The position numbers and the translations under genes were made by a program. 64,000 nucleotides of DNA from JANSXG01 sp024743075 (GTDB lineage: Bacteria; Planctomycetota; Phycisphaerae; Phycisphaerales; UBA1924), in contig CP159477.1 of NCBI GenBank assembly GCA_042140185.1, forward strand, positions 1,612,001 through 1,676,000. Direction: 5' to 3'. The notes beneath the pieces were generated by a model. It did not search any database. It was not told where the DNA came from and saw only the letters and a list, made by a program, of their open reading frames with translations. Shown piece by piece: positions 50,595 through 60,722 of the stretch. Positions within the stretch are counted from its first letter, which is position 1. The number at the start of each line of letters is the position of its first letter.

Positions 50595-51946
50595 TCAGAC
50601 CAGCAGCGTCGCCGGGGCTTCGAGCAATCGACGTACGGTCTGAAGAAACTCCGCCGCCATCGCGCCGTCGATAACCCGGTGGTCGCTGGACATTGTCATC
50701 TGCATCTCGTGTCCGACCTGGATCTCGTCCTCACCCACCTCGTTGGGACGCACGACCGGCTTCTTGACCGCTCCGCCCACGGCGAGGATCGCCGAGTTGG
50801 GCGGGTTGATGATGGCGGTGAAGTGCTCCACGCCGTACATCCCGAGATTGGAGATCGTGAAGGTCGCGTCGGACATCTCATCCACGCTGAGGCCCTTCTC
50901 GCGGGCCTTCTTGGCGAGCGCCTTGGTGTCCGAGGAGATCTGGCGCAGGCCGATCCGGTCGGCGTCGCGGATCGTCGCGACGACGAGGCCGCCGCCACGC
51001 TCCATCGGGAGCGAGATCGCCACGCCGACATTGACCTGGCCGTGGAGCTCAACCGACTGACCGTCCTTGCCCCAGCTGCTGTTGATGTACGGATGCTGGT
51101 GCATGGCCAGGCGCAGGCGCGGACCAGGAAGTCGTTCACGCTCAGTTTGACGCCCTGCGAGGCCAGCTGCGTGTTGAGCTGCTCGCGTAGGTCCAGCAGC
51201 GGGTTCATATCCACCGTCATCGTGACCTGGTAGTGCGGCACGGTGGTCTTCGACTCGACCAGGCGCTTGGCGATCGTCGCACGCATGTTGCTGAGCGATT
51301 GCTTGCGAGATTCCAGGGCTGCACCGGGTGCCGGGAGCGGAGCCGGAGCATGCGACGAGCTGGACTGGGTCGCGCCGTTTCGACCGGCGGACTCGATGTC
51401 TCGCGCGACGATCCGTCCGCTCGGACCCGAACCCGTCAGACCGGCGAGTTCGACGCCCTTCTCCGCGGCCAGCTTTCGCGCCAGCGGAGAAACAAAGATC
51501 CGTCCGCCGGAACCGTCCGAAGTTGAGCCGACCGAGGCCGTCGAGGTGGACGCCGCCTTGTCACCGTGCTTGCTGTCCGACGAGCCCGCAGACGCGTTGC
51601 CTTTCTTCGAATCGGAAGTCTCCTTTGATGCTGACGCCGAGTCGGAACTCTCTGATGACGCGGTCTTGCCCGCCTTCGCATCCTCGCGAACCTTCTCGAC
51701 GTCCTCGCCTTCCTCGGCGAGCACGACGATGGTCTTGCCGACCGAGACCGTCTCACCTTCACCGAGGAGGATCGCCGCGACGACGCCGTCGTCAAAGTTC
51801 TGCAGTTCCATCGTCGCCTTATCGGTCTCGATGTCGCCGAGCACATCGCCGGCTGAGACGCTGTCGCCTTCCTGAACGTTCCACGACACGATCGTGCCTT
51901 GTTCCATCGTGTCCGAGAGGCGCGGCATGGTGATGTTGATGGGCAT
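50595..51946 (-). CDS. pdhC: Pyruvate dehydrogenase E2, dihydrolipoamide acetyltransferase (frame interrupted near 51110)
   Basis: 450 residues once one base is restored near 51110 (VNDFLVRACA | LAMHQHPYINSSW). Lipoyl domain with Lys in DIETDKATMELQ, a long Ser/Lys/Asp linker, peripheral subunit-binding domain (VSPLARKLAAEKGVELAGL), and the catalytic domain ending with His-Asp in MSSDHRVIDGAMAAEF. It moves acetyl groups from E1 to CoA at the core of the complex. It is the last of four minus-strand genes E1alpha, permease, E1beta, E2. E3 is not in the window. Single lipoyl domain. Confidence 0.93.
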
Positions 51947-51993
51947 GGATCGGATTCCGGTGCTGGCGATGTGCGGGAAGGCTTCGGACGGGT

Positions 51994-53034
51994 TCAGGCG
52001 TTGACGACTCGACGAACCGCTTCGGCAATGCGGTCGGCGTTCGGAAGATACGCCGCTTCGAGCGGCTTGGAATACGGGGCGGGGACATCTTCCGTGTTGA
52101 CGCGGACGGGCTGATGGTCAAGCCAGTCAAACGCGTGCTCGATGATCTGGGTGATGACTTCGCTGGCGACGCCGCTAAAGGGCCACGACTGATCGACGAC
52201 CACGACCCGGTGTGTCTTCTTCAGGCTGTCGACGATGGAGTCGATATCGAGAGGGCGAATCGTGCGCATGTCGAGCACGTCGATCCCGATGCCGTCTTCG
52301 GCGAGTTTCTCCGCGGCTTCAAGGCAGAAGTTGACCGGGCGTCCAAAGCTCACGACCGTGCAGTCCGAACCCTCGCGATGGCGGTAGGCCTCCCCGAACG
52401 GGATGTAGTACTGCTCCTCGGGGACGTGCGCCTTGTCGCCAAGCATGCGCTCGCTTTCAAGGAAGAAGACCGGATCCTCATCGACGATCGACGTCGCGAG
52501 CAGCCCCTTCGCGTCGTATGGGCAACTCGGGATCACGAGCTTCACACCCGGCACGTTCGCGTACAGGCCTTCGACGCACCACGAGTGGGTGGAGCCGAGC
52601 TGGCCACCGGCACCATCGTTGCCGCGGAAGACGATCGGGCAGCCCCACTGCCCACCGGACATGTAGAGCATCTTCGGAACGTTGTTGAGGATCTGGTCAG
52701 CCGCGACCAGACTGAACGACCAGCTCATGAATTCGATAATCGGGCGAAGACCGTACATCGCAGCGCCGACCGCCATGCCCGCGAAGCCGTTCTCGGAGAT
52801 CGGCGTGTCAATGATCCGGGTCTCGCCGAATTCATCCATCATGCCCTCGGAGACCTTGTAGGCACCGTTGTACTGAGCGACCTCTTCGCCGGCGAGGAAG
52901 ATCCGCTTGTCGCGGCGCATCTCGTGGCTCATCGCTTCGCGCAGCGCTTCGCGAAACTGGATGACCCGGTCTCCCTCCCGCGAGGGTAGATCGGCAGACA
53001 GGTCGGGCTTCTCCGGGGCGGTGTAGGTGCTCAT
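51994..53034 (-). CDS. pdhB: Pyruvate dehydrogenase E1 beta subunit
   Basis: 346 residues from ATG 53034 (GAGG five bases upstream); the longer frame is a shadow. Transketolase-like fold: REALREAMSHEMRRDKRIFL, GEEVAQYNGAYKVSEG, DTPISENGFAGMAVGAAM, EFMSWSFSLVAADQI and the C-terminal half VLDMRTIRPLDIDSI, RVVVVDQSWPFSGVASE. It pairs with E1alpha to form the thiamine-diphosphate active site decarboxylating pyruvate. 47 bases upstream of E2, 55 bases downstream of the permease. Confidence 0.96.
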   Translation of the reverse strand: MSTYTAPEKPDLSADLPSREGDRVIQFREALREAMSHEMRRDKRIFLAGEEVAQYNGAYKVSEGMMDEFGETRIIDTPISENGFAGMAVGAAMYGLRPIIEFMSWSFSLVAADQILNNVPKMLYMSGGQWGCPIVFRGNDGAGGQLGSTHSWCVEGLYANVPGVKLVIPSCPYDAKGLLATSIVDEDPVFFLESERMLGDKAHVPEEQYYIPFGEAYRHREGSDCTVVSFGRPVNFCLEAAEKLAEDGIGIDVLDMRTIRPLDIDSIVDSLKKTHRVVVVDQSWPFSGVASEVITQIIEHAFDWLDHQPVRVNTEDVPAPYSKPLEAAYLPNADRIAEAVRRVVNA

Positions 53035-53089
53035 CGCTGCCTCGAAACGGGGAAATGGAGTCGACGGCCCGGCGCCGAGGAGGAACCGA

Positions 53090-54265
53090 TCAGCCCTGGG
53101 TCGCCGGGGTCGGGGATTGTAGCGAAACCGGACGTTCTGTCCCGTTGCCGGAACGCATGCCCGAAGTGAGGTGCCAGATGAACAGGCCAACAAGCAGCAT
53201 CGCGCTCGCGACCGCCAGCCAGTGCGGCACAATCATCCCGCCGGCCCCCTCGCCGCCCCAGCCCGTCAGCCCGAGTCGCGATGCCAACGCGTCGAGCAGG
53301 AGGCCCAGCCCGACGGCGCTGAAGATCAGGCCCCCGAGGTACGCCGCCGTCGCGCGGGTCCCGATCTCCCGTCGCACCAGCACGATCCCGGCGATGTTCG
53401 TCGCCGGCCCCGCGAGCAGAAAGACCAGCACAGCCCCCGGAGAGACTCCGGCCGCAAGCATCGACGCCGCGATGGGCGTGGAAGCCGTCGCGCAGATGTA
53501 CATCGGGATGCTCACCAGCAGGATCAGCAGCATGAACGCCAGGCCCGAAGCCGAACCCGCCAGACTCTGGGGCGAAACGAAGGCGTTGATCACGCCCGCG
53601 CTCACAATGCCCAGTATCAGCCAGGTCGCGAGATCCGAGTACAACTTGCCGAAGGCGTAACGCTGCCCAGCGATCAACGAAAACCGTTCCTCCCCATCGT
53701 TCGCGTCGCGTGCCGTTTCCGACGCGCAGCACGATGCGACCGCCTCGGGCTCGCAACAGGACGTGCCCTCAGCGACCGTTCGCGGACTTGCGCAACAGGT
53801 CTGAGTCGCGGCGGCGTCTGGCGTCGGCTTGTTGACGGCTTCCGCAGCATCCGGCGCGATCAGCCACGTCGCGATACCGGCAACCAGCGAACTGATCAGC
53901 GAGCACACGAGGCGCGCGACCGTGAACGGCAGGCCGAGCATGGAATACGAGATCGCCAGCGAGTCGACGCCGTTCTGGGGCGTCGCTATGAGGAAACTCA
54001 CCGTCGCCGGGCGACTCAGGCCTTGCCGACGCAGGCCGATCGCCGTTGGCAGAACGCCGCAGGAGCAGAGCGGGAGCGGCGCACCGAGAACCGTGGCCTT
54101 GATCACGCCCGCGAAGCCGGAATTGCCGATCAGACGCGTAAGCAGGTCGCCGGGAAGGAGGCTCTTCACCAGCCCTGCGAACAGCAACCCGAGAACCAGC
54201 CACGGCGAGGCATCAAGCAGGACAAACCACGTCTCACGCACAATGTTTGCGATCGCATCGATCAT
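53090..54265 (-). CDS. SO_0444/DUF318-type permease with Cys-pair loop
   Basis: 391 residues, about eight transmembrane helices in two similar halves. First half has SPWLVLGLLFAGLVKSLLPG and the family PLPLCSCGVLPTAIGLRRQG; second half has SDLATWLILGIVSAGVI and a LVFLLAGPATNIAGIV helix. The central hydrophilic loop holds three Cys pairs (QTCCAS, TSCCEP, ASCCAS), as in the SO_0444 group thought to export Cu or Zn. It sits between E1alpha and E1beta of pyruvate dehydrogenase, same strand, spacing about 50 bases each side. Metal efflux fits the family; why it is in this operon is unclear. Confidence 0.85.
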   Translation of the reverse strand: MIDAIANIVRETWFVLLDASPWLVLGLLFAGLVKSLLPGDLLTRLIGNSGFAGVIKATVLGAPLPLCSCGVLPTAIGLRRQGLSRPATVSFLIATPQNGVDSLAISYSMLGLPFTVARLVCSLISSLVAGIATWLIAPDAAEAVNKPTPDAAATQTCCASPRTVAEGTSCCEPEAVASCCASETARDANDGEERFSLIAGQRYAFGKLYSDLATWLILGIVSAGVINAFVSPQSLAGSASGLAFMLLILLVSIPMYICATASTPIAASMLAAGVSPGAVLVFLLAGPATNIAGIVLVRREIGTRATAAYLGGLIFSAVGLGLLLDALASRLGLTGWGGEGAGGMIVPHWLAVASAMLLVGLFIWHLTSGMRSGNGTERPVSLQSPTPATQG

Positions 54266-54314
54266 CGGACCTGAAGCCTAGCGCGGCGGATCGGATCGAG
54301 CCAAGCCAAACACG

Positions 54315-55442
54315 TCAGAGCAGCGGGTTCTTTGCACCGTCGACGTACTTCGCCGTGGGGCTCATTCGCGGGTGCGCGTTCACCATGACATCTGAGAAGA
54401 GCTCGCTTACATCGGGATCGGGCTCGCTCTCAGCGAACTGCACGGCTTCCTTGACGATCGCCTTGATTTCTTTCTGCATGTCCTTGTAGTCGTCGCCGGA
54501 CATGATGCCGCGCTCGTCCACCACGACCTTCTTGAGTTTCTCGATCGGATCCCGATCCTGATAGGTCTGAACCTCGTCCTTGGAGCGGTACTTCTGGGGG
54601 TCGGACATCGAGTGCCCTTGGAACCGGTAACAGTGGATGTTCACGAACGCCGGCTTTTGCTCCTCGCGGCATTCGTCCACCAGCGGCTTCATCCCGTCGT
54701 ATACGCTGAGCACATCCATGCCGTCGAACTCGGCGTATGCCATACCGTACGCATCGGCCTTGGCCTTGAGGTTGTCGGCTTGCGTCGTGCCGCGATCGAT
54801 CGATGTACCCATGGAATACTTGTTGTTCTCGAGGCAGAACAGAACCGGTGAGCGGAGCTGACCGGGCAGGTTGGACAGGTTCATCGCTTCGTGGAGTGCC
54901 CCCTGGTTCAGCGCGCCGTCGCCGAGGTAGGCCAGCGCCACCTTTTTGCTGGGCTCAACGCCCTCGATGACCGACTCGCCGATCACCTCGTTTTCGTACC
55001 GCGCTGCGAACGCCAGGCCGAGTCCGAGCGGCGTCTGAGCGCCGACGATGCCGTGCCCGCCGTAGAGGTGGTTCGGCTTGTCGAACATGTGCATGGACCC
55101 GCCCTTGCCCTTCGCGCACCCGGACAGGCGACCGTACATCTCGGCCATGCAGGCCTTGGGGTCCATGCCCCGGGCGAGGGCGTGCCCGTGATCCCGGTAG
55201 GCCGTCACCACGGGATCGGTATGCTCGACGCTGCCGATGGTGCCGACCGCAACGGCCTCCTGCCCGATGTAGATGTGGCAGAAGCCGCCGATCTTCGCCT
55301 GCTGGTACGCCGCCATCGTCCGCAGTTCGAACTCGCGGATCAGCAGCATGTCGTGGAGCCACTTCTTCAGCACATCCGCGCCGAGCGAGTCAGAGGGGCG
55401 TGAGCCGGTGGACGAAGCGGGCTTGGTATCGGTCATCGTCAT
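54315..55442 (-). CDS. pdhA: Pyruvate dehydrogenase E1 alpha subunit
   Basis: 375 residues; GAGG nine bases before the ATG. Thiamine-diphosphate motif GDGALNQGALHEAMNLSNL to LENNKYSMGTS, phosphorylation-loop-like YRFQGHSMSDPQKYRS, and GKGGSMHMFDKPNHLYGGHG. With E1beta it decarboxylates pyruvate and acetylates lipoyl-E2. It is the promoter-proximal gene of the four-gene cluster. The 112-base gap to the endonuclease gene upstream is enough for a promoter. Confidence 0.96.
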   Translation of the reverse strand: MTMTDTKPASSTGSRPSDSLGADVLKKWLHDMLLIREFELRTMAAYQQAKIGGFCHIYIGQEAVAVGTIGSVEHTDPVVTAYRDHGHALARGMDPKACMAEMYGRLSGCAKGKGGSMHMFDKPNHLYGGHGIVGAQTPLGLGLAFAARYENEVIGESVIEGVEPSKKVALAYLGDGALNQGALHEAMNLSNLPGQLRSPVLFCLENNKYSMGTSIDRGTTQADNLKAKADAYGMAYAEFDGMDVLSVYDGMKPLVDECREEQKPAFVNIHCYRFQGHSMSDPQKYRSKDEVQTYQDRDPIEKLKKVVVDERGIMSGDDYKDMQKEIKAIVKEAVQFAESEPDPDVSELFSDVMVNAHPRMSPTAKYVDGAKNPLL

Positions 55443-55554
55443 GCCAATCCTCGGGCGTCAGGTGGAACAGAACAGCGTCGGTCGCCAGCGAGCGGCGACC
55501 GACAGGATCATTGTAGAGAACCACGGTTGTTCGGGCTGCGAATCGAGCGAGGGA

Positions 55555-57270
55555 TCAGGGGCAAGCCGTGCCGAATCCCGCGAGGACGATATTGAGGTCC
55601 GCGAGACCGACCGAGCCGTCGCCCGAGGCGTCGCCCTGGTCGAGCGTCGCGCCCGAAGCGAGCCCGAAATTCGCGAGCACCGCGTTGAGGTCGCTCAGAT
55701 CGACCCCACCACTCGCGTTCAGGTCACCCGGACAACTCGACGGAATCAGCTCCATGCTCACCGAAAGTGTGAGCGTCTCGGCGAGGCCGGCACCGGGGAT
55801 CGGCTCGTCGGCGGTCTGGAACGTGTACTGCACCTCGTATACTCCGAGCGGCCCGGAGCGGTCACCCGCGATCTCCACGAGAACGAATTGGTTGCCTTCG
55901 ATCGATGTCCCGTCCAACACGGGAACGGAAATGATCTGGCTGCTCCCGGTCGCCTCGACGGTCGTGATGACGAGATCCGCGGTGGTCTCGGGGAGCCCGC
56001 CCGCGTTGAAGATTGCCGCGACCGAATCCGCGGTGTCCAGCGAACGCTCAAGCACTCCGAGGTCGACCGCGAGGCTCGTCTGGCCCGCGGACGGTGCGAA
56101 CGACGCCACGGCCTCGGTCACGCCGGTGCCCGAGATGGTGAGCGTGTCGTTCCCGTCGGCGCTTCCGAAGCCGCCACCCGCGGAGGTGAGATCCGTGTTG
56201 TCGATGACGAGTTGCCCGCTGATCGGGCCCGGCGAAGGCGCCCAGATGGCAACATCGATGTCTGCGCTCTGCTTGCCCCGCGCGAACGTTCGCGGCATCG
56301 CGTGATCCGCGCTGTACGCGTCGCCGGTCGCCTCAATCAGAAATGAGGTCGGTGTCGAACCGGACTTCTGAACGCTGACCGTCTGCCCCAGCGCGTCTTC
56401 CAGGGCCGGGCTCAGGATGAATCGCCCGATGTTCAGCGTCAGTTCCGACGAACCGTCGCCGCTCACACTGCCCCCGGCGAAGACGATCTGTGAGTCGTTC
56501 GGCTGCTCGCCCCAGAGCGCCCACGCGAACTCGGGATGGTCGACGAAGGGGTTGCGGTTCCCCTGCGCGTAGAACGGGTTGTCGTCGAAACTGAACACAA
56601 GGTGATTGCGGCGGCGTTCCCGCGTCGACGGCTCTTCCTCGTAGTGCCAGTCCAGCAAGTACGACAGATCCCCCATCTGCCCGACAGACGGGAAGCCGTC
56701 GATCACGGTGAGATCGGATGTCGCGGCATCGGCGCCGTCGTAGCGAACATCCATGTAGAAGATCGCGCGTGCTGCCTCGCCCCGGAAGTCGTACGGAGAA
56801 CTGGCCATCGTCGGATCCCAGTACGAGGAACTGTCCAGACCAAACGGCTTATTACCGCGTGAGCTGTTGATCGACGGATGACAGGGGCGCAGCGCGTGCA
56901 AGTCGCTGTAGTCAGCGCCGTTGTCGCCAACGCCGAGACTGCGCGGCCACATGTGCTCGCGGTTCCAGGTCACCCCGGAGTCCCAACTGCCGTCAACCGA
57001 TGCGCCGTTGTAAATCAGGATCACGTTTTGGGAGTTCGCAGGGTCCGCATCGAGAATCGCAAGCGCCTGCCGGGCCGCACCGTAGCTCCGGATCGTGTGC
57101 CCGTCGATGATGTCGTTCAGGCTGGAGCGGAGCGAGGCGGGCGTGCCATCGAAGACCACGCTTGAGTAGTACCCGCTCGGCGGGCCATACTGGTCGGAAC
57201 CGAAGGCTCTTGAGGCGAGTCCGATGGCGAGGATTGACGCGAGGCAAAAGCGGCTTCCGGCTCGAAGCAT
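55555..57270 (-). CDS. Secreted endonuclease I with dockerin-like C-terminus
   Basis: 571 residues from ATG 57270 (GGAG nine bases upstream); a Met at 57294 has no ribosome site. Signal peptide ASILAIGLASRAFGS. The endonuclease I (EndA/NucM) domain, about residues 25-250, has the beta-beta-alpha metal motif TWNREHMWPRS and DLHALRPCHPSINSSRGN. It is followed by a beta-rich choice-of-anchor-like region and two dockerin-like Ca loops (GDLNASGGVDLSDLNAVLA; GDASGDGSVGLADLNIVLA). Likely an extracellular or surface nuclease. Monocistronic. Confidence 0.92.
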   Translation of the reverse strand: MLRAGSRFCLASILAIGLASRAFGSDQYGPPSGYYSSVVFDGTPASLRSSLNDIIDGHTIRSYGAARQALAILDADPANSQNVILIYNGASVDGSWDSGVTWNREHMWPRSLGVGDNGADYSDLHALRPCHPSINSSRGNKPFGLDSSSYWDPTMASSPYDFRGEAARAIFYMDVRYDGADAATSDLTVIDGFPSVGQMGDLSYLLDWHYEEEPSTRERRRNHLVFSFDDNPFYAQGNRNPFVDHPEFAWALWGEQPNDSQIVFAGGSVSGDGSSELTLNIGRFILSPALEDALGQTVSVQKSGSTPTSFLIEATGDAYSADHAMPRTFARGKQSADIDVAIWAPSPGPISGQLVIDNTDLTSAGGGFGSADGNDTLTISGTGVTEAVASFAPSAGQTSLAVDLGVLERSLDTADSVAAIFNAGGLPETTADLVITTVEATGSSQIISVPVLDGTSIEGNQFVLVEIAGDRSGPLGVYEVQYTFQTADEPIPGAGLAETLTLSVSMELIPSSCPGDLNASGGVDLSDLNAVLANFGLASGATLDQGDASGDGSVGLADLNIVLAGFGTACP

Positions 57271-57527
57271 GTCGTTAGACTCCGATGATTGCATAGGTAA
57301 AGCAAGGCGATCTTGTCCGGTTTGCCGGCATAAACCGCGAATCTGTCAGAATACTGTAAGCAGTGTGGACCAGCACGCTTGTTTGTGCCACCCGAGTGCT
57401 CACAATTGCGTATGGAAGTGCGACCGGTTTCGGGTTTCACCTTTATACGGACGATACGGGGAGTACCAGATGTCCGGCTGCTCCCCGTCACCTGCCCGAC
57501 GACCGCGTCAGACCGAAAGCAGATCCC

Positions 57528-59553
57528 ATGAACAGGCCGCTTCTCATCGCTCTCGTCATCGGCGCGCTCGGCGTTGCGGGGATCGCGGTGATGTCTACCG
57601 GCGGAAGTGATCCCGGCCAGCCCGTCCGCGTTGGGCTTACCCGGCCCAACATCGGCGTTGACCGGACCGACGGCTCGTCGGCCGCCGGACTTCCCATGAT
57701 CGGCGATTCCCGGGCGAGCCTCCGGAGCGTCAATCAGGGGAGCAGTTTCGCGAACTACGGTGGCCCGCTCGCGGCGGAGACACCCGATCGCTTCGACGAT
57801 TCGCTGAGTTCACCGTCCAACAGTTCCGGCAACAGCAGCGGCGGCGTCATCAACCGGCCTCGGACAAACCCAAACCGGCCCGATGCAAATGATCGCGGCG
57901 GTGGTCGCGCGGACGACGCCCGCCAGCGCGCAGGTCAGCAATCTTCGCGTCCCGGTGCCGGGGGTGGCGCCGGTGCCGGGGGCCCCGGTGTCTCGGCACC
58001 TGCTCTCGCGAACCCGGCCCCCCCCATGCCGCCTTCTGGACCGACCGGTCCGGACCTTTCCGGATTGCCTCCCGGCCTGATCATTCCTGACGGGCTGCCT
58101 CAGAGCGTGATCGATGTCCTCATCGATGCCGCCAACCGCGGCGTCTTCGACGGCGGCGGAGGAGGCTCCGGCGGGGGCGGCTCCGGCGGTGGCGGAGGCT
58201 CCGGCGGCGGCGGCGGCGGCGGTGGTGGATCCGGTGGCGGTGGCGGTGGCGGTGTCATCATCGGTGGCGGCGGCGGGAGCGACGGCCCCCAGGCGCAATT
58301 GGTCTGGGTCGATGCCCCAATCTCCGGCTGCAGCAACCTCTCTGGACAGCGCACCCGTGACCTGTACATCCGTCTGACGGCCCCCGCGCGTGCTGTCCGT
58401 CGACTCCGGCGTCGGCTCGCCGGGCATGACCATCGCCGGCGCGGGATTCACACAGGTCAGTCGAGCCCCGAACCCCATCCACACGCCCCCAAGCCAGTTC
58501 GAAATCCTCCAGAATCCCTGCGCCGAGTTTGACACGTACTTGGCCTTCGGACCCGCGAATCCCGCGTTTCTCGGTGGCGATCCCATCTACGACCCGACCT
58601 TGAATGCCCAGTGGTTCGGCATTCTTGTGCAAGCGGCGCAGAATCCGTCGCTCTTCGGCGACAACGCCTATTACCTGCGTCTCGGCAGATTCACCGCTCC
58701 CGACAGCCAGGTCACGATCGGCGGTCAGATCACGGTCGCGACCGCGCCCGCTGGCGGCGGGCTCCCCGTCAACCGCTCCCTGGCCGTCCCCAGTTGGTCA
58801 GAACCCAACGGCGGCCTCGACGACGGCGATGACGACGACGGAGGGTCGGACGGCGGTGGCGGAGACGACGGGACGGACGGCCCGGACGGAGATGGTGGCG
58901 ACGACGGCGACGGCAGTGGTGACGGCGGCGGCGGAGGTGGCGGGGGCAACGACGGTGACGACGACGGCCCCACCGGCGATGTCAGCGCGATCACGCTCGT
59001 CTGGCACGAGGTCGATAACGGCGGCTGCACCGCTGATGTCGACGGCGACATGGTCAACGACATCGATCTCACGACCGCTCGCACCTTTGACCTTTTGATG
59101 CGCTCCCCCACTCCGGATCGCCTCATCGGCGCCGCGACCGGAACGGGCGGCGCCTCCGCGTTCTCGGTTGTGGTCGGCGGCCCGATCATCCAGTTCCCGG
59201 GAGTGGAAAACTCCAACACACTCCCGAGCGCTGCCGACATCGCCGCCGAACCGTGCCTTGAGTTCGACACCTACCTTGCAGTCGGCACCAGCCCGGATGT
59301 GATGTTCCTCTCCGGCGAGCCCGATCCGGACTCCTGGCCCACATTTCTGTCCACCGAGTGGGTCACCGACGCGACCGTCATCGCCCAGCAGGACAGTTCC
59401 ACGTTCGGCGACAACGCCTATTACGCCCGATTGATGCGACTCACCGTCGGCGGCCCTTCGAGCATCGTTGGCGAAGTCCGGCTCACGGTCGTGCCCGCCG
59501 GATTCTCGTCTGCGGTGCAGACGCTGCCGCTGGCTGTGCCGGCGTTGCCATAA
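57528..59553 (+). CDS. Exported protein with two FDTYLA repeats and Gly/Asp-rich linkers (frame interrupted near 58388)
   Basis: ATG 57528; N-terminal helix LLIALVIGALGVAGIAVM as signal or anchor. Then a Ser/Asn/Arg/Pro-rich stalk, a pure Gly/Ser tract, domain 1 (QLVWVDAPISGCSN... EFDTYLAFGP... FGDNAYYLRLGRF), a Gly/Asp tract, and domain 2 (ITLVWHEVDNGGCTA... EFDTYLAVGT... FGDNAYYARLMRL). Near 58388 one extra base separates DLYIRLTAP from VLSVDSGVGSPG; corrected length 674. The two domains are clear duplicates with matching Cys positions. Presumed surface or extracellular protein; function unknown. Confidence 0.75.
58153..58284 (+). repeat. GGC/GGT-rich Gly-Ser coding repeat
   Basis: About 130 bases of GGN codons with scattered TCC, encoding a Gly/Ser tract between stalk and first repeat domain. 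Prone to length change and to sequencing error. Confidence 0.85.
58812..58977 (+). repeat. Gly/Asp-rich coding repeat
   Basis: About 165 bases of mixed GGN and GAY codons encoding an acidic Gly/Asp linker between the two duplicated domains. Ca binding is conceivable but no RTX nonapeptide pattern is seen. Confidence 0.8.
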
Positions 59554-59559
59554 GCGTTT

Positions 59560-60528
59560 TCAGCCGAACAGGCGATCGAGCGCCTCCTGATAGCGCTGGA
59601 GCGTTCCTTCGACGACTTCGTCCGGCAACTCCGGCCCGAGGCCGTCCGGGCCGGCGGTCTTGTCCCACCGACCGCTGTCGGTGAGCGTCTGCAGGTAATC
59701 GCGGACGAACTGCTTGTCGTAACTGACCTGCTCGCCCCCGGGCTTCCATGTGTCGGCCGGCCAATAGCGGCTCGAATCCGGCGTCAGCACTTCGTCCACG
59801 ACGATGGGGAGCTCGCCCGAGCGCTGGCCGTCTGATCCGAGCGGGTACCCGAACTCGAACTTGGTGTCGGCGAGGATCACGCCGCGCTTCGCCGCATATT
59901 CGTGCGCTGCGCTGTAGATCGCCAGCGATGTATCGCGCAGTTGTTCCATGGTTTTCCGCCCGGCGATCTCGCAGGCCCGCTCGAAGTCGATGTTCTCATC
60001 GTGCTCGCCAAGTTCGGCCTTCGTCGCGGGAGTGAAAATCGGTTCCGGGAGGCGGCTCCCTCGCTGCAGCCCCTCCGGGAGGGGGACGCCGCACACGGAC
60101 CGGGTCTGCTGATACTCCTTCCATCCTGAACCGTCGAGGTAGCCCCGGACGACGCACTCCACCGGGACGACCTCGCATCGCCGGCCGATGCACACCCGGC
60201 CGGACAGATTGCCGATTTCGTCCTCGCGGAGCCCGTAGGCAGGAAGATCGGTCGCCTCGAAGGACAGGACATGGGTCTCGGCGAGGCCCTGATCCCGGAT
60301 AAAGTCGAACCAACGCCGGGACATTTCGGTCAGAAGCCGCCCCTTGCCGGGCACCGGGGTCTTCATGACCACATCGAAAGCACTGAGGCGGTCGCTCGCG
60401 ACGATCAGCAGTGCCGCTGGGGCATCCGGTCCGCGATCCGGCAGTTCGTAGACATCGCGGACCTTCCCCTGTCTCCTGTTGGGCAATGGAAGATGGGTTT
60501 CGAAGACGGCGATGGCGGAACTCGGCAT
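59560..60528 (-). CDS. purC: Phosphoribosylaminoimidazole-succinocarboxamide synthase
   Basis: 322 residues from ATG 60528. ATP-dependent ligase joining aspartate to CAIR in purine synthesis. Seen: RRQGKVRDVYEL, LLIVASDRLSAFDVVM, PVECVVRGYLDGSGWKEY, KAELGEHDENI, LADTKFEFGY and VVDEVLTPDSSRYWP. It is the longer form (about 300 residues) rather than the 237-residue E. coli type. No Shine-Dalgarno is seen at this start, and the frame extends upstream, but conservation begins here. Convergent with the repeat-domain gene, six bases apart. Confidence 0.95.
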   Translation of the reverse strand: MPSSAIAVFETHLPLPNRRQGKVRDVYELPDRGPDAPAALLIVASDRLSAFDVVMKTPVPGKGRLLTEMSRRWFDFIRDQGLAETHVLSFEATDLPAYGLREDEIGNLSGRVCIGRRCEVVPVECVVRGYLDGSGWKEYQQTRSVCGVPLPEGLQRGSRLPEPIFTPATKAELGEHDENIDFERACEIAGRKTMEQLRDTSLAIYSAAHEYAAKRGVILADTKFEFGYPLGSDGQRSGELPIVVDEVLTPDSSRYWPADTWKPGGEQVSYDKQFVRDYLQTLTDSGRWDKTAGPDGLGPELPDEVVEGTLQRYQEALDRLFG

Positions 60529-60722
60529 ACTTCGACATCGTACCGGAGCGGAATGGGACCGGCCCGAAAGGCCGAGACGCGATCTCCCAGAGATGGTCAA
60601 GGCGAACGCAACCGTTTCGCGCCGCAGTGCTTGCAGACGGCGACGCGGTCGCGACAATGGCCGGGTGATTCGGGCGTGAACCGTTCCCACGCCGCTATTG
60701 ACGGAAAGGCCAAGCCAGCCCG

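Noticed and set aside
58153..58977. Gly-rich DNA repeats considered as CRISPR or tandem repeat array
   Set aside because: Units are irregular codon repeats inside an open frame, without spacers.
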